A DNA stretch of 64,000 nucleotides from Reyranella sp. CPCC 100927 (GCF_007859315.1 NZ_VOHA01000005.1:248001-312000); one strand, 5' to 3'. Shown: positions 8,453 to 16,410, numbered from the stretch's first letter. A program made the numbers and translations. Notes: generated from the sequence alone by a model not told the origin.

Positions 8453-9313
8453 TCATTCGTCGGTGAAGGCAGGACCCTGCTTCACGGGTACCCAGATCTC
8501 GAAGCCGCCGGCGCCGGTCCACGGGTTGAAGCGCTCGCCATATCGCTCGAGCAGATCGGGCATCTCTCCTGCCGTCAGACCGGCGGATGGTAGCGCCTGC
8601 GTGAACACGGCAGCGACCGTGGCGACGATCGTGGTGACGTGGCCTTCATGCGGAAAGACCGCCCAGCGCTGGGCTGGAAGCCTGAAGCCGGTCAGACTGC
8701 TGTCGAGGCCGGCGAGATCCGACACCTCGACACCGGCGAGGTAGAAATAGGTGTCGCCGGCTCTGGCCATGTTGGCCACCATGCCGAAGGTGGTGTTGCC
8801 TTTCTGGCCCGGGATCTCGCCCAGATAGGGATGGAATTCCTGCCAGAGCGCCGGGATGCCGGCAAAGTCGTCGCTGGCGAAGCGGCGACCGATGCCGGCG
8901 ATCAGCAGAGGGCCGGGCGAGACGAGGCGCGGCGGCGGCAAAGTGACGGCAATGGCCGGTTCCTCCCGCAAAGCATCGACCAGGACAATATCGCGGAGAT
9001 CACCCCGTGCTCGCAGTTGCGCCGGGGTGAGGCCGAACTGGTCCCGGAACGCGCGCGAGAACGCCTCATGTGAATTGTACCCGGCCTGCAGTGCGACAGC
9101 CAGGATATCGGGCGCGCCACCGGCCAGCGCGCGGGCAGCTTCCGTCAGCCGGCGCCCCCGCACATAGGCCGTCACCGTCATGCCCGTGGCATGGGAGAAC
9201 AGGCGCGACATCTGGAAGCGCGACAGGCCGCAGACACGCGCCAGGCCATCGAGCGTGATGTCCTGGGCAAAGTGGCTCTCGATGAACCAGATCGCTTTTT
9301 CGACCGGCTGCAT
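8453..9313 (-). CDS. AraC regulator with GyrI-like effector domain
   Basis: 286 residues with the domain order reversed relative to classical AraC: the DNA-binding double HTH comes first (residues 1-105, including YNSHEAFSRAFRDQFGLTPAQLR) and a GyrI-like / SOUL-fold effector domain follows (about 130-286, ending GAGGFEIWVPV). This is the Rob/BmrR-type architecture, which senses hydrophobic or cationic drugs. It lies just upstream of the EmrAB-like pump on the same strand, so drug-responsive control of the pump is a reasonable inference. Its start overlaps the transglutaminase-like gene stop by one base. Confidence 0.9.
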   Translation of the reverse strand: MQPVEKAIWFIESHFAQDITLDGLARVCGLSRFQMSRLFSHATGMTVTAYVRGRRLTEAARALAGGAPDILAVALQAGYNSHEAFSRAFRDQFGLTPAQLRARGDLRDIVLVDALREEPAIAVTLPPPRLVSPGPLLIAGIGRRFASDDFAGIPALWQEFHPYLGEIPGQKGNTTFGMVANMARAGDTYFYLAGVEVSDLAGLDSSLTGFRLPAQRWAVFPHEGHVTTIVATVAAVFTQALPSAGLTAGEMPDLLERYGERFNPWTGAGGFEIWVPVKQGPAFTDE

Positions 9314-10251
9314 CAGCCCTCGAACACGCGTTCCTCGCGCTGGCGCAGGGCGTTGAAGACGGTTTCCGTCATGCGCACCCTGGCGTCCCGGGCGAAGAGC
9401 TGCCTCAAGGCGTCAAAATTCGCATCCGGATCGGCCGTCAGCAAGGCGATCTCATCGAAGAACGCGAGATCTTGTGGCGACAGCGTTGCATCGGGCAGCG
9501 GCTGGACACCCCAGACATCCCAGGGGAGGATCTCACAGCCGTTGAGGGTGGCAAGGTCGCGGACCAGGCTGCCGGCAATAAACCACAGGCCGCGCAGCCG
9601 CGAGAATTCGATGCCGAATTGAGCCGGGTCCAGGTTGCCGGCCCGGCATTGACGCCACGCGTTCGATGCCGTCAGGAACTGGTCGTACGGGACATCGTGC
9701 ACGTCGTGCCGGATCCCCAGGTTGCGGCTGAAGACGTCGTCGAACTGGCTGTCGAGCAAGGCCCAGCGCGCTTCGTCGGCCTTCCAGTACTCGCAGACCC
9801 AATGGTCCTCGAATTTACCGGGGTTGAAGTAAGCGCCGAATCCGCCGCGGCCCCTGGCCGGCGCGCCGTGGTGGCGCAGGATCGCCAGGGACAGCAGCAT
9901 GAAATGATGGCAGATGCCGACCACGCGACCCTCGGGCGGACGGGCGACATGAAGCGGCCGGTCATCGCGCGCGAGCAGCGTGTCGATGATCCGCTCCACC
10001 GATCGGATATGGCTCTCGTCCCGCCGCGCGTCGGGAAGTGCATAACCATAGAACGGCTCCGACACGTGCTCATAGATCAGTAATCCCTGAACCACCCGCG
10101 CCACGCCGACCGGATCGCCCGGCAGGGCATCAAAAAGCGGGGCATGGCGGCCGGGTGTGCTGAAAGACGATTGTTTCACGAAGGGGGCGAGTACCGGCTG
10201 CGCCGTGTGCGCGTCGATCAGGGAGCCGGCGGGGCGGACGGCGGCGGGCAT
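9313..10251 (-). CDS. transglutaminase-like cysteine protease-fold protein
   Basis: 312 residues. The central part carries a likely transglutaminase-type triad: Cys in GICHHFMLL (about residue 114), His in FEDHWVCEYW (about 150) and Asp in ALLDSQFDD (about 167). There is no signal peptide, so it should be cytoplasmic. ATG 10251 is preferred because AGGAG lies 6 nt upstream; an ATG at 10272 would add seven residues. It overlaps the AraC-GyrI gene by one base. Bacterial members of this fold can be peptidases, amidases or crosslinkers; the substrate is unknown. Confidence 0.72.
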   Translation of the reverse strand: MPAAVRPAGSLIDAHTAQPVLAPFVKQSSFSTPGRHAPLFDALPGDPVGVARVVQGLLIYEHVSEPFYGYALPDARRDESHIRSVERIIDTLLARDDRPLHVARPPEGRVVGICHHFMLLSLAILRHHGAPARGRGGFGAYFNPGKFEDHWVCEYWKADEARWALLDSQFDDVFSRNLGIRHDVHDVPYDQFLTASNAWRQCRAGNLDPAQFGIEFSRLRGLWFIAGSLVRDLATLNGCEILPWDVWGVQPLPDATLSPQDLAFFDEIALLTADPDANFDALRQLFARDARVRMTETVFNALRQREERVFEG

Positions 10252-10338
10252 GTCGATCTCCTGTGGTGGCATGACCTTGCGCTCCTGTTTGCCGCAGGAC
10301 TTGATCGCCGGCTTGATCCTGTTTGCAGATGGTCTCGC

Positions 10339-10878
10339 TCATGTGGGGCAGGCGGGGCGCCGGAAGAACAGCGTCGTACGGTCTGCGCGCAAGCGCCTGG
10401 ACGTCTCCGCAAATCCCAGGCGTTTTGCGAGCCTGATGGAGGCGGCGTTCTCGCTGTCGATCATGCAGGCGATCGGGCAGGCCAGTGCCGCGTCTGCCCA
10501 TGCCAGCATCGTGCCCAGCGCTTCGGTCGCAAACCCCTGGCCATGGGCTGCGGGAAGCATTGCCCAGCCGCCTTCCGGTACGCCGCGGAGTTCGGCGATA
10601 CCGTCGCGCTGCCAGTCGGCCAGGCCGACTTCGCCGATGAAGCGGCCGCTGGTATGCTCGATGATCGCCCAGTATCCGTAGGGCCGAACCATCCAGTGGC
10701 CCATGTAGCGCAACAGGCGGTGCCATACTTCTTCGCGCGTGAAGGCACGACCACCGATGTATCGAATGACATCGGGATCACACCACAACGCGGCAGCGGC
10801 GTCCAAGTCATCCTCCCGGTGCGGACGCAGTTGCAGCCGCGGCGAGCGCAAAGTCGGCGCCTTGCCGAGCTCGATCAT
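10339..10878 (-). CDS. RimJ/RimL-type GNAT acetyltransferase
   Basis: 179 residues. It has the RimL-like opening LRSPRLQLRPHREDDLDA, a GWAMLPAAHGQGFATEAL acetyl-CoA loop (HGQGFA) and the SENAASIRLAKRLGF motif near the C terminus. Members acetylate ribosomal protein N termini or small molecules. It is upstream of the transglutaminase-like gene on the same strand with an 87-nt gap. Confidence 0.9.
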   Translation of the reverse strand: MIELGKAPTLRSPRLQLRPHREDDLDAAAALWCDPDVIRYIGGRAFTREEVWHRLLRYMGHWMVRPYGYWAIIEHTSGRFIGEVGLADWQRDGIAELRGVPEGGWAMLPAAHGQGFATEALGTMLAWADAALACPIACMIDSENAASIRLAKRLGFAETSRRLRADRTTLFFRRPACPT

Positions 10879-10989
10879 GACATTCTCCCATCACCAGCCG
10901 ATGTGTGAACGATGATGGTGGAGCAACGGCGACGTTTCTGAAAGACTCCAGTGAGGCCCCGCGGTTGGAATGGGTGGGAGAGATGGTGC

Positions 10990-11400
10990 ATGGCGTTCGC
11001 GATCAAGGCCGCGGTCGACGACCCACGGGCGAGAACGTTCGCGTTCGTCGCGCAGAAGACCATGTACGGCGGCAAGCGCATCGCTGCGGGCGACATCGTG
11101 TTCGTCTTCGCCAGCGAGAACGAGGGCGGCCGCGGGCTGATCGCGCGTGGTGTTGTCACTTCAGCCCAGGCAGTCGCAAGGAAGCGCGGCGTCGTCCGAC
11201 AAACGCCGCGCGTAAGTCTTTCCATCCGCCGCACCGCACTCGCGAAGCGATCACTGGGGCGCAGCGAGCTCAAGCCTCTCACGGATTGGGATGACGGCCA
11301 ACCAGCCACCGAGCTCAACTTCAAGTTCTACCGTCAGGCCACCAACAAGATCGTCGGCATCTCCGATAAAGCTGCCGCGTTCCTCAACCGATTTTTCTAG
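10990..11400 (+). CDS. PUA/EVE-like small protein
   Basis: 136 residues, no signal peptide or membrane segment. The pattern FAFVAQKTMYGGKRIAAGD then IVFVFASENEGGRGLIARGVV suggests a PUA-like barrel of the EVE/ASCH group, which bind modified nucleic-acid bases. ATG 10990 has GGGAG 9 nt upstream. It is divergent from the GNAT gene. The family call is from fold-like pattern only; a plain conserved hypothetical protein is the safe alternative. Confidence 0.65.
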   Translation: MAFAIKAAVDDPRARTFAFVAQKTMYGGKRIAAGDIVFVFASENEGGRGLIARGVVTSAQAVARKRGVVRQTPRVSLSIRRTALAKRSLGRSELKPLTDWDDGQPATELNFKFYRQATNKIVGISDKAAAFLNRFF

Positions 11401-11447
11401 CGCCCTCCACAGCAGAGCGAAGGCATGATCATGGTGTCAGGGGAGGA

Positions 11448-11933
11448 CTAGAGTGCCCCTGTCTTGATGTAGTCTACCATCTGGCCGACCACCGTGCCCC
11501 AGCCTTCATGGAAGCCCATTTCTTCGTGCTTCTGTCGGTTGGATTCGTCGCCGTGGATGGCGATGGCCCTGTACCGTGTGCCGCTGCCGTTCCTGGCGAA
11601 GTCCAGGATGGCGGTGAAGAAGGGGGCGGGCGAGGGCCGGTAGCCGCCCAGCAGGGTGTCCGTGAGGACCAGCCGCTCGAGCGGCTTCACCTCGAGATAG
11701 CACTGGGTGTTGGGATATTCCTCGCCCTCCGGCGAGCGCATCGTGAAGTTGAACGCTCCGCCGGGACGCAGATCCAGGTCGCACGCCGTGATCATCCAGG
11801 GCTTGGGCGCGAACCAGTGGCGCAGATGGTCCGGCGTCGTCCAGGCGCGCCAGACAAGTTCCACCGGAACGTCGAGTTCGCGTTCGAGGACGAGGTCGAG
11901 CTTGGGATTGATCGTGACGGTGGGCAGTGTCAT
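11448..11933 (-). CDS. SRPBCC/AHSA1-family protein
   Basis: 161 residues with the START-like fold markers of activators of Hsp90 ATPase homologues: VERELDVPVELVWRAWTTP-type opening (LDVPVELVWRAWTTPDHLRHW), RPGGAFNFTMRSPEGEE, and the C-terminal HEGWGTVVGQMVDYIK. ATG 11933 overlaps the ArsR gene stop by four bases (ATGA), so the two are translationally coupled. This ArsR-AHSA1 pair is common in proteobacteria; the ligand is unknown. Confidence 0.9.
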   Translation of the reverse strand: MTLPTVTINPKLDLVLERELDVPVELVWRAWTTPDHLRHWFAPKPWMITACDLDLRPGGAFNFTMRSPEGEEYPNTQCYLEVKPLERLVLTDTLLGGYRPSPAPFFTAILDFARNGSGTRYRAIAIHGDESNRQKHEEMGFHEGWGTVVGQMVDYIKTGAL

Positions 11934-12268
11934 GAGGATTCCTCTTCCTTGAGTTTGAGCAGGTAACTGTCGAGCTGATCGAGGCGGCGTGCCCACAGCG
12001 TGCGCTGGCGCCCGAGCCAGTCTTCGGCCAGCTTGAGCTGGTCGGCGGCGAGTTCGTAGGTTCTGACCCGTCCGGCCTTGTGCGACCGCACCAGGCCGCT
12101 GCCCTCCAGCACTTTCAGGTGCTCGATGAAAGACGGCAGAGCCATGCCGTAAGGCGCCGCGAGTTCACTCACTGACGCCGAGCGGGAGGTCAGTCGCTCC
12201 AGGACGTTACGCCGCGTCGGATCGGACAGGGCACGAAAGATCCGGTCCACGACGGCAGGGTGGGGCAT
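11930..12268 (-). CDS. ArsR-family transcription regulator
   Basis: 112 residues with a winged HTH: FRALSDPTRRNVLERLTS, VSELAAPYGMALPSFIEHLKVL and SHKAGRVRTYEL. The frame is open to ATG 12361, but in the extra 31 codons only about half of third positions are G or C, unlike neighbouring genes, and family members usually start just before the IFRALSDPTRR motif, so I chose 12268. No strong ribosome-binding site precedes either start. No metal-binding CxC motif is visible, so it is probably not a metal sensor. Confidence 0.88.
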   Translation of the reverse strand: MPHPAVVDRIFRALSDPTRRNVLERLTSRSASVSELAAPYGMALPSFIEHLKVLEGSGLVRSHKAGRVRTYELAADQLKLAEDWLGRQRTLWARRLDQLDSYLLKLKEEESS

Positions 12269-12387
12269 TTGTTGGTGTTGCGGTGCACTGCCGCGAGGCT
12301 TTGGCGTCACGGCCTCTTCCTGCGAAAGGGCACAAATCGCCTGTACCCGAGGCGCAGTCATAGGCGACTGATATAGTTAGGTCAATT

Positions 12388-12400
12388 CCTTAGTATTAGG
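12388..12400. promoter_or_regulatory. candidate operator upstream of the ArsR gene
   Basis: CCTTAGTATTAGG is an imperfect dyad (CCTnA...TnAGG) in a short AT-rich stretch. On the minus strand a TTGACC (12385-12380) followed 17 nt later by TATGAC could be the promoter; this would place the transcript start after ATG 12361 and supports the shorter ArsR start. Pattern only. Confidence 0.3.
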
Positions 12401-12432
12401 CGGACGCGTGGATCTGGCCGTCCAGCGCTGCC

Positions 12433-13236
12433 TTATCGTGTTCGTCGGGCGATAAAGAGGCTCGTCGTCATGTTCCGGACGACGCGATCCGTGAACGTAT
12501 CGCGCGCGATGCGGCCGAGCTCAGTCAGGATCGCCGCGCGGTCGGGACGGGCATTCACGTTCGAGTACGTCGCATACAGTGCCACCGTCTGGTCGGCGTC
12601 GAGGACGAGGGACCACTGGCTCGTCCTGCTCTCCACGACGTCGAATGCCCCGTTGCGCCTCAAGGCGGCCAGGCGTGCATCCGTATCCAAGCCGAAGGGA
12701 ATGCCCTTGTCGCCGGCGGAAGGGTTGTCCGGCGCTCCCAGCAGGTCCCGGGTCGCCTCGTGAAACGGATCGGGTCGACTATCGTCGCCGAATACGTTCC
12801 AGATTGCTGCCCACCAACCGCCGGGGCGAAGCAAGCCGGCGATCTTCACGAGCGCCTGGTCTTCGTCGAGCCAGTGAAAGGCGGTCGCGCTGACACCGAG
12901 ATCGAAGGTGCTCTTGTCGAGCGCGGCCTCCTCGAAGGCGGCGACAATGATCGTCAATGCACTGTCCGGATTGTTCGCGCGCAGGAATGCAGCGAGGCGC
13001 TGGTCCGGTTCGATGGCCGTCAGGGGATTGGCGCCGCGCGCGAGCAGCTGACGTGTCGCCGTGCCCGTGCCAGGTCCAATTTCAAAAACCGCCGCCTTGT
13101 GATGCAAGCCGCATCGCGCGACGAGAACGTCATACACCCATTCCGGATACGGAGGCCGCGCGCCGTGGTAGCCGGCAGGGTTCTCGCCGAAGGCCCGACG
13201 GCCGAACGCCCGGGCGAGCGGGGTCGCCATTTTCAT
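12433..13236 (-). CDS. class I SAM-dependent methyltransferase
   Basis: 267 residues. Motif I is VFEIGPGTGTATRQLL, the acidic loop is LTAIEPDQRL, and the post-motif region has FDLGVSATAFHWLDEDQALVKI, followed by LLRPGGWWAAIWN. The N-terminal FGENPAGYHGARPPYPEWVYD is typical of small-molecule methyltransferases. ATG 13236 and 13230 are both possible; the frame extends to 13281 without support. The substrate is not identifiable. Confidence 0.87.
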   Translation of the reverse strand: MKMATPLARAFGRRAFGENPAGYHGARPPYPEWVYDVLVARCGLHHKAAVFEIGPGTGTATRQLLARGANPLTAIEPDQRLAAFLRANNPDSALTIIVAAFEEAALDKSTFDLGVSATAFHWLDEDQALVKIAGLLRPGGWWAAIWNVFGDDSRPDPFHEATRDLLGAPDNPSAGDKGIPFGLDTDARLAALRRNGAFDVVESRTSQWSLVLDADQTVALYATYSNVNARPDRAAILTELGRIARDTFTDRVVRNMTTSLFIARRTR

Positions 13237-13301
13237 GCCGCCACCATATCCGATAACGGTGTCGCCTTCGCAACAGGCCACGCTCGGTCCTGGGGGATCT
13301 G

Positions 13302-13700
13302 ATGCTTGATAGAAACGATTTGATGAAACGGTTCGACCTCAATCCCCCGGCCTCAGACGACGAGATTGATGCCGTTCAGGCGCAGATAAAATTCGTGCTC
13401 CCGGACGGGTACAGGAACTTCCTGCGTATCTGCAACGGGCTGCACTCTGCCGGAAGCCTGGCATTGCTGGACACCGCGGCTCTTGTCCAAAGGAATGTTG
13501 ACTATGAGGTTCCGCTCTATCTTCCTGACTACTTCATGATTGGTGACGATAGCGGCGGCCAGGCCATACTCATCGACGGCAACGGTGCGATATTTGAGGT
13601 CGGCATGGGCGTCATGAGCGAGGATTCCATTGAAAGGTCTGCCCATGATCTGAGTGAGTTGCTGGTGCAGTATGAAGGAAAGACATTGAGAGAAAGATAG
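13302..13700 (+). CDS. SMI1/KNR4 (SUKH-1) family protein
   Basis: 132 residues. The SUKH fold shows in NPPASDDEIDAVQAQIKFVLP, DGYRNFLRICNGL and the later FMIGDDSGGQAILID with SHDLSELL-type ending. Family members are often immunity proteins against secreted or contact-dependent nuclease toxins. Its A+T content is clearly higher than that of its neighbours, which suggests recent acquisition. No toxin gene is adjacent, so it may be an orphan immunity gene. Confidence 0.85.
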   Translation: MLDRNDLMKRFDLNPPASDDEIDAVQAQIKFVLPDGYRNFLRICNGLHSAGSLALLDTAALVQRNVDYEVPLYLPDYFMIGDDSGGQAILIDGNGAIFEVGMGVMSEDSIERSAHDLSELLVQYEGKTLRER

Positions 13701-13744
13701 TGGCTGGCTTGTGCGATGGTGGTCCGGATCTTTGGGAGATCCGA

Positions 13745-14380
13745 TCACCTCTTGCGCGCGACGATGTAAGGACGGTTGTCGTTGCCCTTGGTGGCATGGC
13801 TTTCAGTAGCAAGGATGTCGAAGCCTGCCGCACATATAAGCTGACCGAGCTCCGTCGCCCGAAAGACGCCAGCATAGGGTGCTTTGCCGACTGCGCGCAT
13901 CACGGGCAACGCAACGCGGATGAGCGGATTCATATCCCCGACGCAGGGCGTCTTGGAGATGAACAGGCCTTCCGCGGCGAGCAACGCATGAATGTGGCGC
14001 AGTGTGCCGGAAAGGTCGCGGACCAGGTGGAGATAGTTGAAGCCCAGAACCGCGTTGAACGGTGCTGCATCAGGCGTGAGTTCTTCTGCCGTCGTGGTGC
14101 GAAAGGCGAGAGCCGGGACAGGGGCGTCAGCGTGTTTCTCATTGGCGATCGCGATCATTCCGGCGGAGATATCGGTTGCGAGATAGTCCTGAACATCGCC
14201 CGCGAGCCGGAGCGCCGTCGTTCCTGTTCCACAGCCCAGTTCCAACACCCTGTCATCGGGCCTCAACAGGGCACGGGTCCGGTCCAGCGTGCGCCCATAG
14301 CCAGCCTGGTCGGCAATCGCACCCTTGGCGTACTTTCGTGACGTTCGGTCCCAGAAACGGGCATCGCTCGCGACGCTCAT
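13745..14380 (-). CDS. class I SAM-dependent methyltransferase
   Basis: 211 residues with motif I VLELGCGTGTTALRLA, TDISAGMIAIANEK, and FNAVLGFNYLHLVRDLSG. The N-terminal DARFWDRTSRKYAKGAI is shared with UbiE/phospholipid-methyltransferase-like proteins. I chose ATG 14380; 25 further codons upstream look non-coding. It is convergent with the SUKH gene, 44 bp away. Confidence 0.87.
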   Translation of the reverse strand: MSVASDARFWDRTSRKYAKGAIADQAGYGRTLDRTRALLRPDDRVLELGCGTGTTALRLAGDVQDYLATDISAGMIAIANEKHADAPVPALAFRTTTAEELTPDAAPFNAVLGFNYLHLVRDLSGTLRHIHALLAAEGLFISKTPCVGDMNPLIRVALPVMRAVGKAPYAGVFRATELGQLICAAGFDILATESHATKGNDNRPYIVARKR

Positions 14381-14563
14381 GACGGCTGCGCTTCGGGTCG
14401 CGACCGAAGATCTCGGTGTGTCGCCTGAAGAGGCCCGGGTTCGCCACGGCGGCAAGCCGTTTTATGTCTTCGTGTGCAAGGAATGCAGCCAATCACAGCA
14501 ACCACCCGTGCTCGCCAACGCGTGCGCAGCCGGACAGTCCGGCGACCAGAGGACCGACGATCG

Positions 14564-14980
14564 ATGACAGCCAGAGATGTACCGGATCCGCAGCCATTGT
14601 ACCACGGCACGAAGGCTGACCTGAAGCAGGGTGACCTGATCGAACCCGGCTACGCCTCCAACTACGGCAAGAGAAAGAAAGCGGCCTATGTCTACCTGAC
14701 TGCGACCTTGGACGCGGCCACCTGGGGCGCGGAGTTGGCCTATGGCGAAGGACCAGGACGGATCTACATCGTCGAGCCAACCGGCCCGTTTGAAGACGAC
14801 CCCAACCTGACGGACAAGAAGTTCCCGGGCAATCCGACGAAGTCGTACCGCACCCGGGCTCCACTTCGTGTCATTGGCGAGGTCACCGGTTGGAAGGGGC
14901 ACTCGCCTGATCAGCTCAAGGCGATGAAGGACCACCTTGCGCATCTTGAGCGGCGTGGCATCGAGGCGATCGAGGATTGA
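14564..14980 (+). CDS. arr: rifampin ADP-ribosyltransferase Arr
   Basis: 138 residues, the normal length for Arr, which inactivates rifamycins by ADP-ribosylating the C23 hydroxyl using NAD. The core is very characteristic: PLYHGTKADLKQGD, YLTATLDAATWGAELA, IYIVEPTGPFEDDPNL and FPGNPTKSYR, ending in RRGIEAIED. The catalytic-type His (YHGT), Tyr and Asp (EDDPN) are present, so it is probably active. ATG 14564 is chosen because the upstream frame is non-family sequence. It sits in the accessory patch next to tRNA-Ser. Confidence 0.93.
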   Translation: MTARDVPDPQPLYHGTKADLKQGDLIEPGYASNYGKRKKAAYVYLTATLDAATWGAELAYGEGPGRIYIVEPTGPFEDDPNLTDKKFPGNPTKSYRTRAPLRVIGEVTGWKGHSPDQLKAMKDHLAHLERRGIEAIED

Positions 14981-14994
14981 AGCCTGCCTATGGA

Positions 14995-15300
14995 ATTCGC
15001 TTCCACGCCTGAAAGGAGTGACTGAATTTGATGTTCCGCCTCATCACGTGGCCAGTGTCGCGATAACCTTGGCCGACGTCGATCTTGACACGTTGAATCG
15101 GCGGCTTGCCGGAAGGCCAGAAGACGAGTTCGGCGGAAGATCAATCGAACGGGAGCTGATTGCGCGATTGCATGCAACGAAGGAGGATGTCCCGAAGAAT
15201 GCAGTGAGCATTGACGCTACGGTGCCGCTCGCCTTCGTTGCCGACGAGATTCTTTCGAAATGCAGTGAGGCAAACCAAAGTCCCCGCCAGGCTCGGCGGC
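14995..15300 (+). pseudogene. remnant resembling C-terminal part of a P-loop kinase
   Basis: Between arr and the tRNA a frame reads like the last third of a small nucleotide-binding kinase: DVDLDTLNRRLAGRPEDEFG, RELIARLHATKEDVP and SIDATVPLAFVADEIL. No P-loop or natural start is visible, and the frame runs on into the antisense of the tRNA gene without its own stop. I read it as a truncated remnant. The resemblance is from memory and weak; it could be a non-coding stretch. Confidence 0.4.
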
Positions 15301-15303
15301 GGA

Positions 15304-15393
15304 TGGCGGATGGGGTGGGATTCGAACCCACGGTGAAGTTGCCCCCACGCCGGTTTTCAAGACCGGTGCCTTAAACCGCTCGGCCACCCATCC
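15304..15393 (-). tRNA. tRNA-Ser (anticodon UGA)
   Basis: Read on the minus strand, the acceptor stem GGATGGG (from 15393) pairs with CCCATCC, the D arm has GGCCGAGCGGTTTAAGGC, the anticodon stem CCGGT/ACCGG encloses the loop CTTGAAA (anticodon TGA), a long variable arm follows as expected for serine tRNA, the T arm is GTGGGTTCGAATCCCAC, and CCA is encoded (15306-15304). It decodes UCA and other UCN codons. Its 3' end faces the accessory patch. Confidence 0.96.
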
Positions 15394-15528
15394 ACGGGCG
15401 CCTCCCATAGCGCGGCGATTGTTCTCTCGCAATGCCGGCAGTGGCCAACGGCGGATGGTGCCGGCGGCTCAATGTTGCCCCGATGATGCCTTGGTTGCCT
15501 CGCGCCGGGCGTGATAAAGCGTCGTACC

Positions 15529-16410
15529 ATGATGCACCGTCGTACATTTACACGCCTCGCCACGACCGCAACCCTGGTGCCGGTCTACGCGCACACGGCC
15601 TCGGCCGACGCCGGCTTTCAGGCCTGGCTACAGGGCGTGCGGCGCGAGGCGCTGGGGCAGGGCATCGATGCCGGCACCCTCGATCGCGCCTTTCGCGGTG
15701 TCGAGCCGATCCCGCGCGTGCTCGAACTCGACCAGTCACAGCCGGAGTTCAAGCTCTCCTGGCAGGAGTACCTCGAGCGCGTGGTGTCGGAGGAGCGCGT
15801 TGCGCGTGGCCGGGAAAATCTGCGCGCCAATGCCGCGCTGCTGAGCCGCATCAGCGACAGCTACGGCGTGCCGTCGAATGTCATCGTGGCGCTGTGGGGC
15901 ATCGAGAGCAACTACGGTACCAGGATGGGCACGTTCCTGGTCGTCGGGGCCTTGGCGACGCTGGCCTATAACGGGCGGCGTCCGAAGTATTTCCGCGCCG
16001 AACTGATGGCCGCCCTGAAGATCCTGGCCCAGGGTCATATCACGCCCGAGCGCATGCTGGGCTCGTGGGCCGGCGCCATGGGGCAGTGCCAGTTCATGCC
16101 CACGAGCTTTCTCGCGCTGGCGGTCGACGGCGATGGTGACGGCAAGCGTGACATCTGGGGCACCAAGGCCGATGTGTTCGCGTCGGCCGCCAATTACCTG
16201 CGCAAGTCCGGCTGGCAGGCCAGCCAGCGCTGGGGTGAGGAGGTCACGAGCCAGTCGTCAGCCGGGGCAGGGGGGCGCCTGGTGACGCCCGAAGGCGCCG
16301 GAGGCCGGACCTACCGCGTGACCTCGAACTTCAATGCCATCCGGCGCTGGAATCCATCCGACTTCTTTGCCCTGGCTGTTGGCATTCTTTCCGACCGGGT
16401 TGCGGGTTAA
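15529..16410 (+). CDS. mltB: lytic murein transglycosylase (MltB type)
   Basis: 293 residues. The N terminus has a twin-arginine-like signal (HRRTFTRLA, then a hydrophobic stretch ending ASADA). The catalytic glutamate lies in LWGIESNYGTRMG (about residue 126), followed by the family segments AYNGRRPKYFRAELMAAL (about 150), WAGAMGQCQFMPTSF and DGDGKRDIW. It cleaves the MurNAc-GlcNAc bond with 1,6-anhydro product. It ends after the catalytic domain and lacks the C-terminal peptidoglycan-binding domain seen in many longer homologues. Confidence 0.92.
   Translation: MMHRRTFTRLATTATLVPVYAHTASADAGFQAWLQGVRREALGQGIDAGTLDRAFRGVEPIPRVLELDQSQPEFKLSWQEYLERVVSEERVARGRENLRANAALLSRISDSYGVPSNVIVALWGIESNYGTRMGTFLVVGALATLAYNGRRPKYFRAELMAALKILAQGHITPERMLGSWAGAMGQCQFMPTSFLALAVDGDGDGKRDIWGTKADVFASAANYLRKSGWQASQRWGEEVTSQSSAGAGGRLVTPEGAGGRTYRVTSNFNAIRRWNPSDFFALAVGILSDRVAG

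Noticed and set aside
14381-14563. Possible short gene on the plus strand before arr (TEDLGVSPEEARVRHGGKPF)
   Set aside because: No ribosome-binding site, its upstream part is antisense to the methyltransferase, and it has no family pattern; left as unannotated gap.
15307-15374. Protein-like VGFEPTVKLPPRRF ending of the frame between arr and the tRNA
   Set aside because: This is the translation of the antisense strand of tRNA-Ser, a well-known false peptide.
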